The position numbers and the translations under genes were made by a program. From NCBI GenBank assembly GCA_021292105.1, contig CM037869.1, forward strand, positions 42,761,990 to 42,825,989: a stretch of 64,000 nucleotides of DNA, written 5' to 3'. The stretch's first letter is position 1; each line of letters begins with the position of its first letter. Of the stretch, positions 1 to 12,300 are shown piece by piece. Below the pieces are notes generated by a model. That model had not been told where the DNA came from and searched no databases. It worked only from the letters and a program-made list of their open reading frames with translations. Source of the stretch: Anadara kagoshimensis (lineage: Eukaryota > Mollusca > Bivalvia > Arcoida > Arcidae).

Positions 1-270
1 CGGAATATTAAGAACATTTGTTAAAATGAAAACAATATACACGTAAAACGAATGACTTTCCTATTCACATTAATATCATATTTTTTCTCTCTCTCGATTT
101 TTGTTTGTAAAAAAGTTTTTAGGGTCATAAGATGGATTTTCTAAACTAAGGTTTAAAATAATTAACGAAGGCGATGTTTCAGAAAAATACACCTCAAGTT
201 CAGAAGCATGATATTGTGTGATATTTTTAGAACTGGAGTTTTGTAAAATTTTAATTTGAGAATTTCAAAT

Positions 271-399
271 ATGTCGCAGAATATTGAAGAAGACGAAGAG
301 TATCATCTACCAGATCGGGCGCCGTCATGGATGTTATTCTTTGAAGGGACTTTGTATAGACGATACCTGAACTACCTCAACCAACATGATTTCTCACAA
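271..399 (+). CDS. Gene A exon 1: cytosolic N-terminus
   Basis: The exon encodes 43 residues rich in acidic and aromatic residues (starts MSQNIEEDEE) and ends at a strong donor, GTAAGT at 400. No known domain is recognised. The open frame continues past the donor into a GA-rich microsatellite (about 411-440), which is intronic. An acceptor-like TTTTTAG near 230 suggests that a 5' UTR exon boundary may lie just upstream. Confidence 0.75.
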
Positions 400-3300
400 G
401 TAAGTTACAGAGAGAGAGAGAGAAAAGAGAGAGAGAGAGCAATATATGTAATGTATTCAACAATGCAAGAATGAGAAGAGAAGTAATGGAATTTTAAGAC
501 CCAGTCTAAATTTTTTCACTTATATCGAGATATACCAGACTACAGTGGAGAAAACTGGAGTGCCCGGATAAAACTTTCTCGCCCTAGGATTTGTCCGATT
601 TTGACTAAAACGGCGGTGAAAGGTTAGCATTCTTTAGAACACTTGGCCATCGTATGCCTACAATTAATGAACGGGAATTAGTATTGAGATGATTGTTATA
701 TGCATTTATTATGTAAAGTTAATCATAATTAATAATTAATTATTACGTAACATAATCAGAACACTAGTGATATAATTATCAACACGAAGGTCATGTTAAA
801 AAATTCATTTCACGTCAATCAAAGTACTTTTATTTAATTGATATTAATTAACAAAGGTCTAAGGTACAGAAATGTCGAAAGTTTAACACTCAGCTAACGA
901 AACGGGAGTCGAGTTGCGTTGAGTAATGGTGTTTAACGTCCCAGTTAAGAATATTTCACTTATACCGAGAGTCAGACGTCGTCAGCTATAAACGAAGGTG
1001 CAGAAACTTTGCATGTGCATTGCGCTGATGGGATTTTACAGCAGAGTTCTTGATCGTGCCAAGCCCACCGTAACACGGGACCTCGTTTAAATGGAAAAGG
1101 AGTCGAGACTCGGATGCCGAGTGGCTCAGATATTAATAGCTGGTGGCCAGAAAGCTGTCGAGATAGGTTGCTGTTACTTAAAAGTTGTCGAGATGTAGCT
1201 AACGAGAAGCTGAGATGAGCTGCCGATTTGGCACCACTTCGCTTGCTTTTTGTTAAACTTTGGACAGGTCTGTACTGTAAGGTAACATACTAAACCAATC
1301 ATTGCATTACTTTGTCGAGTGCTCGCTCTGTATGTTCGAGGCCGTGGGTTCGAACCCACGATACTAATCATTGCAACTCATCTCTATGTCACTACGGTAG
1401 CTCAATGGTCGACTGCTCGCTCTGTATGTGTGAGGTCGTGGGTTCTAACCCCGTCCGGATCTGACCAAGATTTGAAAATAGGAAGAAACTGTTCTCGCCA
1501 AGCACTCGGCATTATCACGGGGTCCTTCGCAAAAAACCTGAAACTAACATATACTGACATAGTACATAAGGTCACTTCCTATAGCTAATAAAATGATGCC
1601 ACTAGAAAAAATGGTAAAGTTTTGTAAAATATGGCTACAAGTGCCGCGAATATCTGAAAAAACGGGGTTTTAGTAATAATGAACATTGTTTAGGTTAGCT
1701 TAGTGTTAAACTTTTTGACATACCTGTACTATAGATATGTTCTAGTATAACGTTAAAATAGGTAAATTCTCGTGAAATAACCGTACATTTCCTCTAAATA
1801 ATGAATGTCAAATTCAAAATATAAATTATAAACTTGTCATATATTAATTATCATGCGCTAAGAAAACCGAGTTAATTTATGTAAATTTATTCAATTTTAA
1901 ACACGAAATTCCGTAGTAGTTAAGTGGAAAAATACTTGTCACGAAACTCTTGGAATTTTATTTTATTATTAATTTTGATACAACGATAACCACAAGCATC
2001 ATTATACAGTACAGACCTGTTGAAAGGTTAATACCAGCTAACTAAAAGGAATTCAGATTCCGTTGCCGAGATGTCGAGATCAAGTTAAGATCTGTCGAAA
2101 GTTAAACACCCAGCGAAGGAAGATTGGTTGGTTGGTTAAATGTTGCTTAACGTCGCATCAGCAATTTTTCAGCTATTCGCGACGAGAACTATTTAATTAA
2201 TCTCTATGGATTAATATAATCTATGAACAATTTCGTGTATGCATGTGAAGTACGAGTGTGTTGCATGGTCTGCCTTGCACTAGTGCGCACGCAGGGCGAC
2301 TTTACCGTGCTAGTTCACAGAGTCAGTACGCCGCAGACGAGCGTACCACTCCCCCAGTCCATTATACTGATATCAGGTGAATCAGTAAAGGCCAACGGCA
2401 AGGAAAATTCACTTTCCCACATGTGGCCCGAGCGGGACTCGAACTCACAGCGGTGAGAGACCCTGGATTTGGAGACTTACATCTTATCCATTAGGCCACC
2501 GCGCCCTCTACCAGCGAAGGAAGAGGAATCGAAGCTCGGATGTCGATTAACCAAAATATGGATAGCTATTAGTAGAAAAACTACCAAGAGATAAAAAGCA
2601 GCTGTGAAAAAACTGTCGAGATATAGCTCCGATATCAGCAACAGATTCACTGTCAATTCATATAGCTCCGATATCAGCAACAGATTCACTGTCAATTCAT
2701 ATAGCTCCGATATCAGCAACAGATTCACTGTCAATTCATATAGCTCCGATATCAGCAACAGATTCACTGTCAATTCGTAAGCTTTGTTACGCCACATAGC
2801 GGTGTTGCCGCATAAACGCGCCCAACACGTCTATGCGGGGAATTCCAACGCATAAAGAGGTCCGCCATGTTTATGCGGCGGCGTTCAACGCATAAAGATG
2901 TGTTGCTTATATGCGGCGCAAGGCTGCCTTTTTGACGCATAACGATGGCTAATTTTAACGAGTTGGTATTAAAATTAAAAGAGCTGATATCTCGACAAAA
3001 ACGGTGGTGGTGACATAAATTATAACGACGACGGTGACAATTGAGAATTTATGTGTTGGTGTTGTTGATAATGGTAATAATAATACGAGGATGGGGACAG
3101 GAACGATGAGAGCGCGACGACGATGTTACGGTCGTCGTGCCGACGGCGGTGGCAATTATGACTGTAATGTTGATGATCGTTAAATTGTGATTTTGGCAGA
3201 ATTTCGACTTTTGCTTTAATAATAATAATAATGATAATAATAATAATATAATGATGATCATCAGGATGGTGGTAGTGTTTTATGTGAAGGTGGTAATAAT

Positions 3301-6300
3301 GATGGAGGTGTAAATGCAGGTGATGATAGTAATTGTTTTCTTTATGCGGCGGAATGTAGTCTTTTTGCCGCATAAAAGCTTTCTCTTTATGCGTTGAAAT
3401 TCCCCGCATAGACGTGTTGGAACACGTTTATGCGGCAACACCGCTATGTGGCGTAACAAAGCTTAGTGTTAAACTGTCGACAGGTCTGCGCTATATGGAT
3501 AGTAAGTGGCCGAATACAGTACAGACGTGTCGAAAGTTTAAAACTGAGCCAATGAAAAGAAATAAAAGCTTGAAAGTCGAGTGGTCGAGATATGGATCGC
3601 TAGTGACCGGTCACAAAACTCTTGAACTTTTATTTTATCATTAATTTTGATACACCGATAACCACAAAAATAATACACAGTACAGACCTGTTCAAATGTT
3701 AACACCGAGCTAAATTATAATTACGAAAAGGAATAAGTTGAGTTGAGTTGAGTAAAGGTGTTTAACGTCCAAGTCAATAATATTTCACTTATATCGAGAC
3801 GTCGTCAGCTATAGGCGAAAGTGCAGAAATTATGCTTGTGCGTTGCGCTGATGGCATTATACAGCAGGGTTCTTTATCGTGCCTCGCCTACTGTGACACG
3901 AGGCCTCGTTTATTTTAAGTTCCCATCTGAAAGAACCTGACTTTCAATTCGTAATGCCGAGTGCTTGGCGAAAGAACAGTCACTACCCACTTTCAAGTCT
4001 TGGGTCAGACCCGGCCGGGGTTCGAACCCACGACCTCCCACTTACGGAGCGAGCACTCTACCAATTGAGCTACCGCAGTGGTTCTAAAATAAGGCTCTGC
4101 TGCCTAATGGCCTGAAATATGGAGTTGAGTTGGGTCGAGTAATGGTAAACGTTCCCGTTAAGAATATTTCATTTTTATTGTGACGTCTCCTCCAGTTCAG
4201 CTAAAGGCGACGGCACAGAATTGTTGCCTGTTCGTTGGTCTGATTTCATTATACAGCAGGATTCTTTCTCGCGCCATGGCTTTTTTGACACGGGGCCTCG
4301 TTTATTTTAAGTTCACATGCGAAAGAACCCCGACTTTCATTTTGTAATGCCGAGTGCTTGGCGAAAGAACAGTCACTTCCTACTTACGGAGCGAGCGTTC
4401 TACCAACTGAGCTACCGCAGTGTTGACCCGAAAAATGGATCCCTAGTGACCGGTCAAAAACCTCTTGATTTTTTTTTTATTACCCGAGTGCTTGAGACAT
4501 GGATAGACCGGTCACGATACTCTTGAAATTTTATCATGTCATTAATTTTGATACACCAATAACCACACGATATGCATCATAAAATTTTATCCAGTACAGA
4601 CCTGTCGAAAAGTTAACAGTAAGCTTACGAAAAGAGGTGGAAGTCCATCTGTCGATAGCCAGAGATATGGATAGCCAGTGGCCAAAAAGCGACCGAGAAA
4701 TAGATGTACCAGTATTGATGTCTGCCGAAAACCTGTCGAGATATAAGTTACGAGGGCCGAGCTAGGGGATTAAGATACTGCCGATTCGACACTAGTTCGT
4801 TAGCTTCGTGATAATTTTTCGACAGGTCTGTACATGTTCATTATAAACATTTATGGGCAACCTTTGTTCACGTCAAGTTACACATGGTATTAAAGTATTT
4901 CACGATTGTTATAAAATTTATTGTTAACAGGTCAGGCGTCTTATGTCTCGGGGGGGGGGGGGGGGGGGGGGGGGGGGCTAAAGGCTAAAAAGTTATTCAA
5001 TTTGTTTGATTTCATTTACCAAATTAGGTATATCCACTTTTACCAAAATGTCCCAAATTTCCGATTTTGCACGGGGATTTGGAGCACATTTCTATATTCC
5101 GGTAAATTTAATTTACGGTAAAAAGAAAATATAATCATTCCGGAATTTATTTCATTCTTCCAGAATTTGCTTATTTATTCCGAACTTCGTGTAAATATTC
5201 CGGATTTTACTTTTTTTGCTCCAGATTGTCTTTTAAGTTATAATTCCGGATTTTTACGGAAATTACGGAAAGTGTCTTATTAATCCCGAATTACCCATTT
5301 ATTCCGATAACATCAGCCATCCCACCTAAATGCAAGATGTACTAAAAACCACAAGGTACCATATCAAGAGATGTCTCCCTTTTGAATATGTTGTTCTGTG
5401 TATTTTCAGATTCTTAATAACAAGATTAGTTTAGACGATAGTTTTTATGCCGGGAAGAGTTTTTACACCGATTTTCCGTCTATGCATGACGACGATATAA
5501 AGGATTTTTCAGAAACCGATGACCATTATAAACCTGCGATTATTGGAGCACCGGAAATACTACCGATATCGACAATCACAACAGAGAAATTTCTAGCTCG
5601 GGCAGACCGGAAACGGAGGGCGAAGAGAACACGTGGTTTTATATGCTTAGGGATATTTTGTATAGCGGCTTTCGCTGCAGCGGTATCGCTGTTGATGCAT
5701 TTCGTTTTCGTCAAAGGTACGTAAGCATGAAACAGGTAATCACGTTATGTAAACACGCATAATGCCACCCTACTACGCGTGAAATCAAAATCGAAAATCG
5801 AATGGAAGGAAAATGAAACTATGATACGTCAAACATTATGCCCCGGTCACACTTTCGGATCGCTTCGCCGGTTTAGCTACGTGTAACAGGAAAAAGAAAA
5901 ATTCAGTATTTGACCGGGGATCGAGCCCGGGACCTCCCTCTCTATAGTCGAGTACTTTAATTAACAACTGAGATTCCCATACTGATTCTCTCCCACACTG
6001 TTGTATTTGAGTATCCCACGGTTCTAAGTGGGAAATATCTAAATTCCCTCCGATGGACTTTATTTGGCCCGTAATCACGAATATACCACTTCCGAGAGAG
6101 GGCCTCACTGGTTACCAAACTGTAACAGGAAGGAGAAACAAAAGTTTCGGGCCGGGGATTGAACTAGGAACCTCCCTCGCGTACGTAGACGAGTGTTCTC
6201 CAATTTGAGCTACCAATACCAGACATCTACATACGGATAAAATCCGGCATCATATCGGGACCTTAGCTTTTCGTAAAAAGCCCGCCTCGGTATAAGTGAC

Positions 6301-9300
6301 ATTATATTGACTGGGTTATTAATTTGTAACCAACAATTTTACTGTTTTATTTGCTGTGAATTACATGTATTTATTTTCGTAGCTCCAATTTTAGTGGTTT
6401 TGATTGAAAGAATACCGTTTTGTGGGGATGTTAATTCGTAGTATGTGGATTCCGTTTAATCTATGTTTACGATGTATATCATTATACCATATACCATTTC
6501 GCTGATGTGTAAATTCGTAAATTGGGTAATCAAGAAAATGAATGATTTCACAGCACAGTCCAATCTGCCTCAAAGGCCACCTCTATATAAGGGCCACCTG
6601 CTTATAAAGGCCAGTAGAATTGTATCTTAATTGTACTTTATTCATATTATTTGAACCTGTATATAAAGGCCACCTGCTCATAAAGGCCACTTTTACTGGT
6701 TCCCTTGGGTGGCCTCTATAGATAGGTTTGACTGTACTTTCATTTATGTTCAAGTTTATTTATCTATTTATTTTTTTTTTATAATTTCAGATACTGATCC
6801 AATTAAAGACGGGGATGTAATACATATTGGCAATGGTACTATAAACGGGACCGATTTAAATGGTACGTGTAAAACGTCATTTGTTTCATTTTGTTCTGGA
6901 AAATCCAGGAACAGGCTCAAATTTCACAATTATTCCTGAATTTAGCATTTTCTTTATTAATAACTTGACTTTCGCATAGTTTTGGAATCTATGTTGGAAC
7001 TAGGAATGAACATTTTTTAGGAATCTAAATGCAGATTTTGTAAGGCTGAACTGATCTTCAATATGATACCTTCAATTTCTAAATATTTTTTACAATAGCC
7101 GAATTACATGTATTTAGATTTCAAATCTGCCAGATTTAGGTTGAGGAAACCTCAGTAAACTTAAGATTGCGAAACTGGGGTCAGAGGCTGAGAAATGATG
7201 CAATGAATTTTAAAATGCATTTTCAACAGCGACACAAGAGATAACATGAAAAATAATTATTTATAGTTCAACTAATTATAATCAGCCCACTAAACCCCCA
7301 TTCAAGTTTTTGACTTGTTAGGACAAACCTCCAACAAGTAAAAAATTGCAATTGGAGTTTAGTGGCCTGATAAGTCGGGACTAAATTTTATATTGCGTGG
7401 TCACGGAAAGTTCTTGAATGGACCCGCGAAAAGTATTGCGGGTTCACACGAAAAATACTGTGTGTTTATGCAAATTACTTTGCATGCTAACGCGATCTTT
7501 TGTCCTCGCGAAAAAAATTCGTGCTTGATCACGCAAAACTTAAAGCATTCTATCTAGTAAGCAGTTACTTATAGGAAGGTTCTTGAAAGCCAAAAGGCTT
7601 CAAAACAGGTTTCGTCTTATTACCTCCATGAATCTTATTGAAGATTCCATAGCGACTACCTAGATGAAGCTTATAAAATGCTAATTGAAGCCTCCATAGC
7701 AACTGACTAGCATGCCTCAGTGCTCATTGAAGTTTCCATATCGATCGACTAGATTATATTATCTAAGAGCTTATTGAAGGTTCGGTAGCGACGGACTAGA
7801 TGTACAAAAGAGAGCTCGTTGAAGATACCATAGCAACAACTATATGAAATTTTGAAACAAAAGTTTGGGCATGGACTTTTTTAGTTCAATATTTTCTTTT
7901 AATTTGCTGAGCAGTTTTTGTTAACTTTTTATGTATTTTATTCTATTAACTTCTGTTCACACAGTTTCGTGACTCATATTTGGAACAGTTTTTTCATTAC
8001 AATGTTTTATATATATTACAGGGAACCTGACAGATTTAACGAACCTTACCAGTAACATACCCGACTTTATATCAACCAATTTGGGAGGTTTTGATGGTGA
8101 TGAAATGGGTAAGACATTTACAGAGCTTATTCTTCTTGAACCCCAAGAAAATAAACCCGGTAAGACCTCTCACCACCTATATATATACATGTACAGTAAA
8201 GACCTGTTGAAAGTTAAAACTAAGCTAACGAATTGGCATCCAGTCGACAGCTTATCTCTACCCCACATTATATCAGTTATATCGCAACAGATCTCCGTAG
8301 CTGTTCGGTCTCTAGCTATGCATATTTTGACCACTCGACAGCCAAACTTCGACTCCTTTTCGTTGGCTCAGTGTTAAACTTTCGACTGGTCTGTAGTGTA
8401 GGTTTTACGTCCTTTGGGTATGTCTTAGTCTGAGAAATGTTTTTCCGTCCGCTTGTCGAATTTCCGATTGGCGGCTGAGCTTTTCTCCGAGTACTCTATT
8501 TCACGCAACCATTCATGAACCTACTGCCTCAATCCTAAATGTGTTTTAAAACACAATACCAACCATAACCAGTCTACTTTTTGAAAAGGACACTTATTCG
8601 CATGTTATACCCCTACAATGAAAGTTGGTATATATTAATTAATTAGTTCGTCCGTTCGTCGGCCTATTCATCTCTCTGTCCACTTGTCCATCTGCCCCAA
8701 TATCGTATCCGTCCATTCATCACTCTGTCCATACGTCCTAACATCGTGTCCGCTCTTATGTCTTTGACATCAATGGATGAAATTTGATCACACTTGGCTC
8801 AAATGTACATAAAAACCAACATGAGGCAATGTTTTACATACAAAACTTAAGTAGGTAAAAAGTCAAAGTAGGCGATGTTTGGCACGGGAGTATATGAATC
8901 CAATTATAGTCCACAAGCGCGGTTGCAATGTTGGTATACGTAGAGTGCTCGCTCCGTAAGTGGGAGATTGTGTGTTCGAACCTCAACTGTGTATGACCAA
9001 GACTTGAAAGTGGATAGTGACTGTTCTTTCGCCAAGCACTTGGCATCTGTAAATGATAGTCATGGTTCTTTCGGATGGGAACTTAAAATAAATGAGGTCC
9101 CGTGTCGCGGTAGCCATGGCACGATAGAGAACCCTGATGTATATAATGCTGTATTAGCGCAACGCACGGGGAAAATTTCTGCAGCTTCGCCTATAGCTAG
9201 CGACGTCTCATTTTAAGTGAAATTTTCTTGAAATTTTTGCACTGTCATCCAATTAAAATAAAATAAAAATTCCTAAACATCTCGCGAAAATAAAAATAAG

Positions 9301-12300
9301 CGGAAATCTTGAAATGTTGCTGATCGAGAAAATCAAATAACGTGAAAATTTTCCGATTAACAATATTTTAGATACCACATCTCGTCATCACCAAAGTAGC
9401 TATTAAAAGCACGCTCAATTCACACATACTTAATATTATCCTATTCCTCTGTCTTTCGAAGAAAGGGGGGATATTAAATTCGAACTTAAATAATTTATTC
9501 CGTCCGTCCAGAATCTTTTCTGGAGTAACCTTAAAAAATTATGATTAGTTATTTTTACGAAACTCGAAACTCAAAACAGTGGGAGGTCGTGGGTTCGATC
9601 CCTGGCCGGGTCTGACCCAAGACTTAAAAGTGGGTAGTGATTGTCTCTCGCCAAGCACTCGGCATTACGAAATGAAAGTCACGGTTCTTTCGGATGGGAA
9701 CTTAAAATAAACGAGGTCCCGTGTCACGGTGGGCTTGGCACGATAAAGAACCCTGCTGTATAATTCCATCAGCACAATGCACAGGCAAAACTTCTGCACC
9801 TTCGCCTACAGCTGCCGACGTCTCGATATAAGTGAAATATTCTTGACTGGGACGTTAAGCACCATTACTCACTCACTCACTTACTCACTCACTCACTCAA
9901 AACATCAACACTTATGGGAGATATCATTAACCCGGGTTGGTTTTCTCTCGTTACTAGGAGTTAAGGCCCTTCGAACCAACACTGTTTGCATATTTTCCTT
10001 TAAACATAAGTGCAAATCACAAAAAGCACCTACAGACAGGGTTCGTAATTCATTGAACTTGCTTGTATTTTATTTTTAGATAACATCAAAATGTCAAAAG
10101 GACCGTTCTACATCGGCGATAAGGACGTTAAGTTCACGTGTACTCTAACACAACTGGAAAACTGGAACTCTGTGTTTCTCATCGGAAGCAAAGTTCACGA
10201 AAACCAGACGTCGGTGTTTAATTTTAACTTTTCACGGGACCAAGAGACGGTGATCTTAAATAAACAAGAAAAAATATCAACCATTACAAAAATAAAACTG
10301 GAACAGGACGAAATACAACTAGTGTTGACGTATAGGACTATAGAATGTCCGGATGAAGAAATATATACGTGTGGAATAGAAAGTGAAAACGGAACAACCA
10401 CGAAAAGTATCCGTTTTAATGTAGCCAGTGAGTATATATTGTATTTAGGAATTATACGGCGGCACAGGCGTGACATAAAAAATATTTTTCAAATAAAAAT
10501 CATTGCATGCTCAGTGTGTAAAATTGATAAACACGCATCTGATAACTTTCGCGTGAACACGCAAATATGTTCGAGGTTTTTATAAATATATTTCTTTTTT
10601 TTCAAGTTGCCTCTGTGCCGCCGTACATTGGAGTATGCTTAAAAATGCATGTATATGCGACACAACTGGTTCACGTTCATACTTGATTCATACTGTGCGA
10701 TACTAAGCTCAACGCTAGTTGGTTGGTTTGTTGAATGTTGCTTAACGTCGCATCAGTAATTTTTCAGCTATTCGCAACGAGATCTCTACGGATTAATCTA
10801 TGAACAAGTTCGTGTATGCATGTGAAGAACGAGAGTGTTGTATGATCTGCCTTGTACTAGCGCACACTCAGTGCGACTTTAACGTGCTAGCTCACAGAGC
10901 TAGAACGCCGCAGACAAGCTTACTACTCTCGCAGTCAATTAAACGAAACCAGGTAAACCAGTAAATGCCAACAGCTAGAAAAATTCACTTTTCCCACATG
11001 TGATCTGAGCGGGACTCGAACTCACAGCGGTGAGAGACCAAGGATTTGAAGACTAATGTCTTATCAATTAGGCCACCTTTACTCAACACTAGTGCAAGCA
11101 AATTACTTTTTCTTGAAACGCTTTTAGACTCAACATGCATTGCTAGTGACGCCTGGAATCCACATACATGTTGTACATGTATTTAAAATTCCATAACCGA
11201 CTAGATGAACATCTCCAATTAAATTGGAGATTATAAGCTATTTGGTTTAAATTATAATTGCTATATTTCCCGTATATCAATTTAAAAAACTTAGAACCCA
11301 TTTTAAACTTGTACAGAAATAGGGGTCAGTTATATCTTAAATGGGGTACCCAACAATTACACAAATGCCAAAAGTACTATATACTATTGGCATTTTATTT
11401 TCTTATGAGGCCCCAATTCATAATTAAAAAAGTCATTGTTTTATATTTGCAATATTTTGTATTTGATTTTTATTTATACTTGACAGACTGAAATTTTTTC
11501 TAATTTTTTTTTATCAAAAAATTACGTGCAAGCACAGCATTATTGGCTAATATGCACGATACGCCACTGTAAGACCCCCCCCCCTTAACTAATACTTGAT
11601 ATATTTTAGCAATATTATATGGTACAACAAATCAAAAGTTTCGACAAAATTAGAATGTATTAGTATACTTAGAGTGGCCTTCAATTTGACACCAAGATTT
11701 TCCTTAACTCAGGTCTGGCAAATTTTAAATCAGAATAATTTTGTTAGTTTTGAAGATATTCATGAATTTGAGGTGTCATATTGTATATTCGCTAATGTTT
11801 GCCAAATTTAAGTTAAGGGAAATCTTAGTTTAATTAAGGAATGATTGTGAAATTGGAGCTTGAAATTAATGGATATCTTTAAAACTTTTGGATTTAAAAT
11901 ATACCAAATTTAAGTTAGGAATTCAAACTTCTGATTTCGAACAAGTTATTTAAATAAATAATTAATTTCTTAATTTTCATAAAGTCAAGTACGATGTATT
12001 TGTACAATGCTCTATTTATAACGGCTATAAATCACGGGTGTGCCATCTATCCGGAGTTTTTCAAATACGTGCTTGTAGTATGTAGATAAAAGTATACCTA
12101 AATGTGGTACCGAGCGTTACGAAAAATTAATATCATGATACCTGGTGGACAACTGTCTCGCATTGTGGAGATATAAAATGCTATTTGACCTACACGTATA
12201 CACGAGACATGCTTATATAACACGGGTATAAAATGCGTGCATGGTCATATATTTACTGTAGGTAAATTCACAAGACTTTATTTTATATAACCTACCCAAT

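Noticed and set aside
2477-2797. Minus-strand frame with four 13-residue repeats (YELTVNLLLISEL)
   Set aside because: It arises because the 39-bp DNA repeat is a multiple of three; no signal, domain or splice context supports it.
3020-3409. Histidine- and isoleucine-rich open frames on the minus strand
   Set aside because: They translate the trinucleotide-rich centre of the long-TIR element.
3990-4080. tRNA-like sequences with good box A and box B at many places
   Set aside because: Each continues into a SINE body and has no independent mature tRNA 3' end.
10195-10476. Minus-strand open frame of 93 codons
   Set aside because: Antisense shadow of the first Ig exon of gene A.
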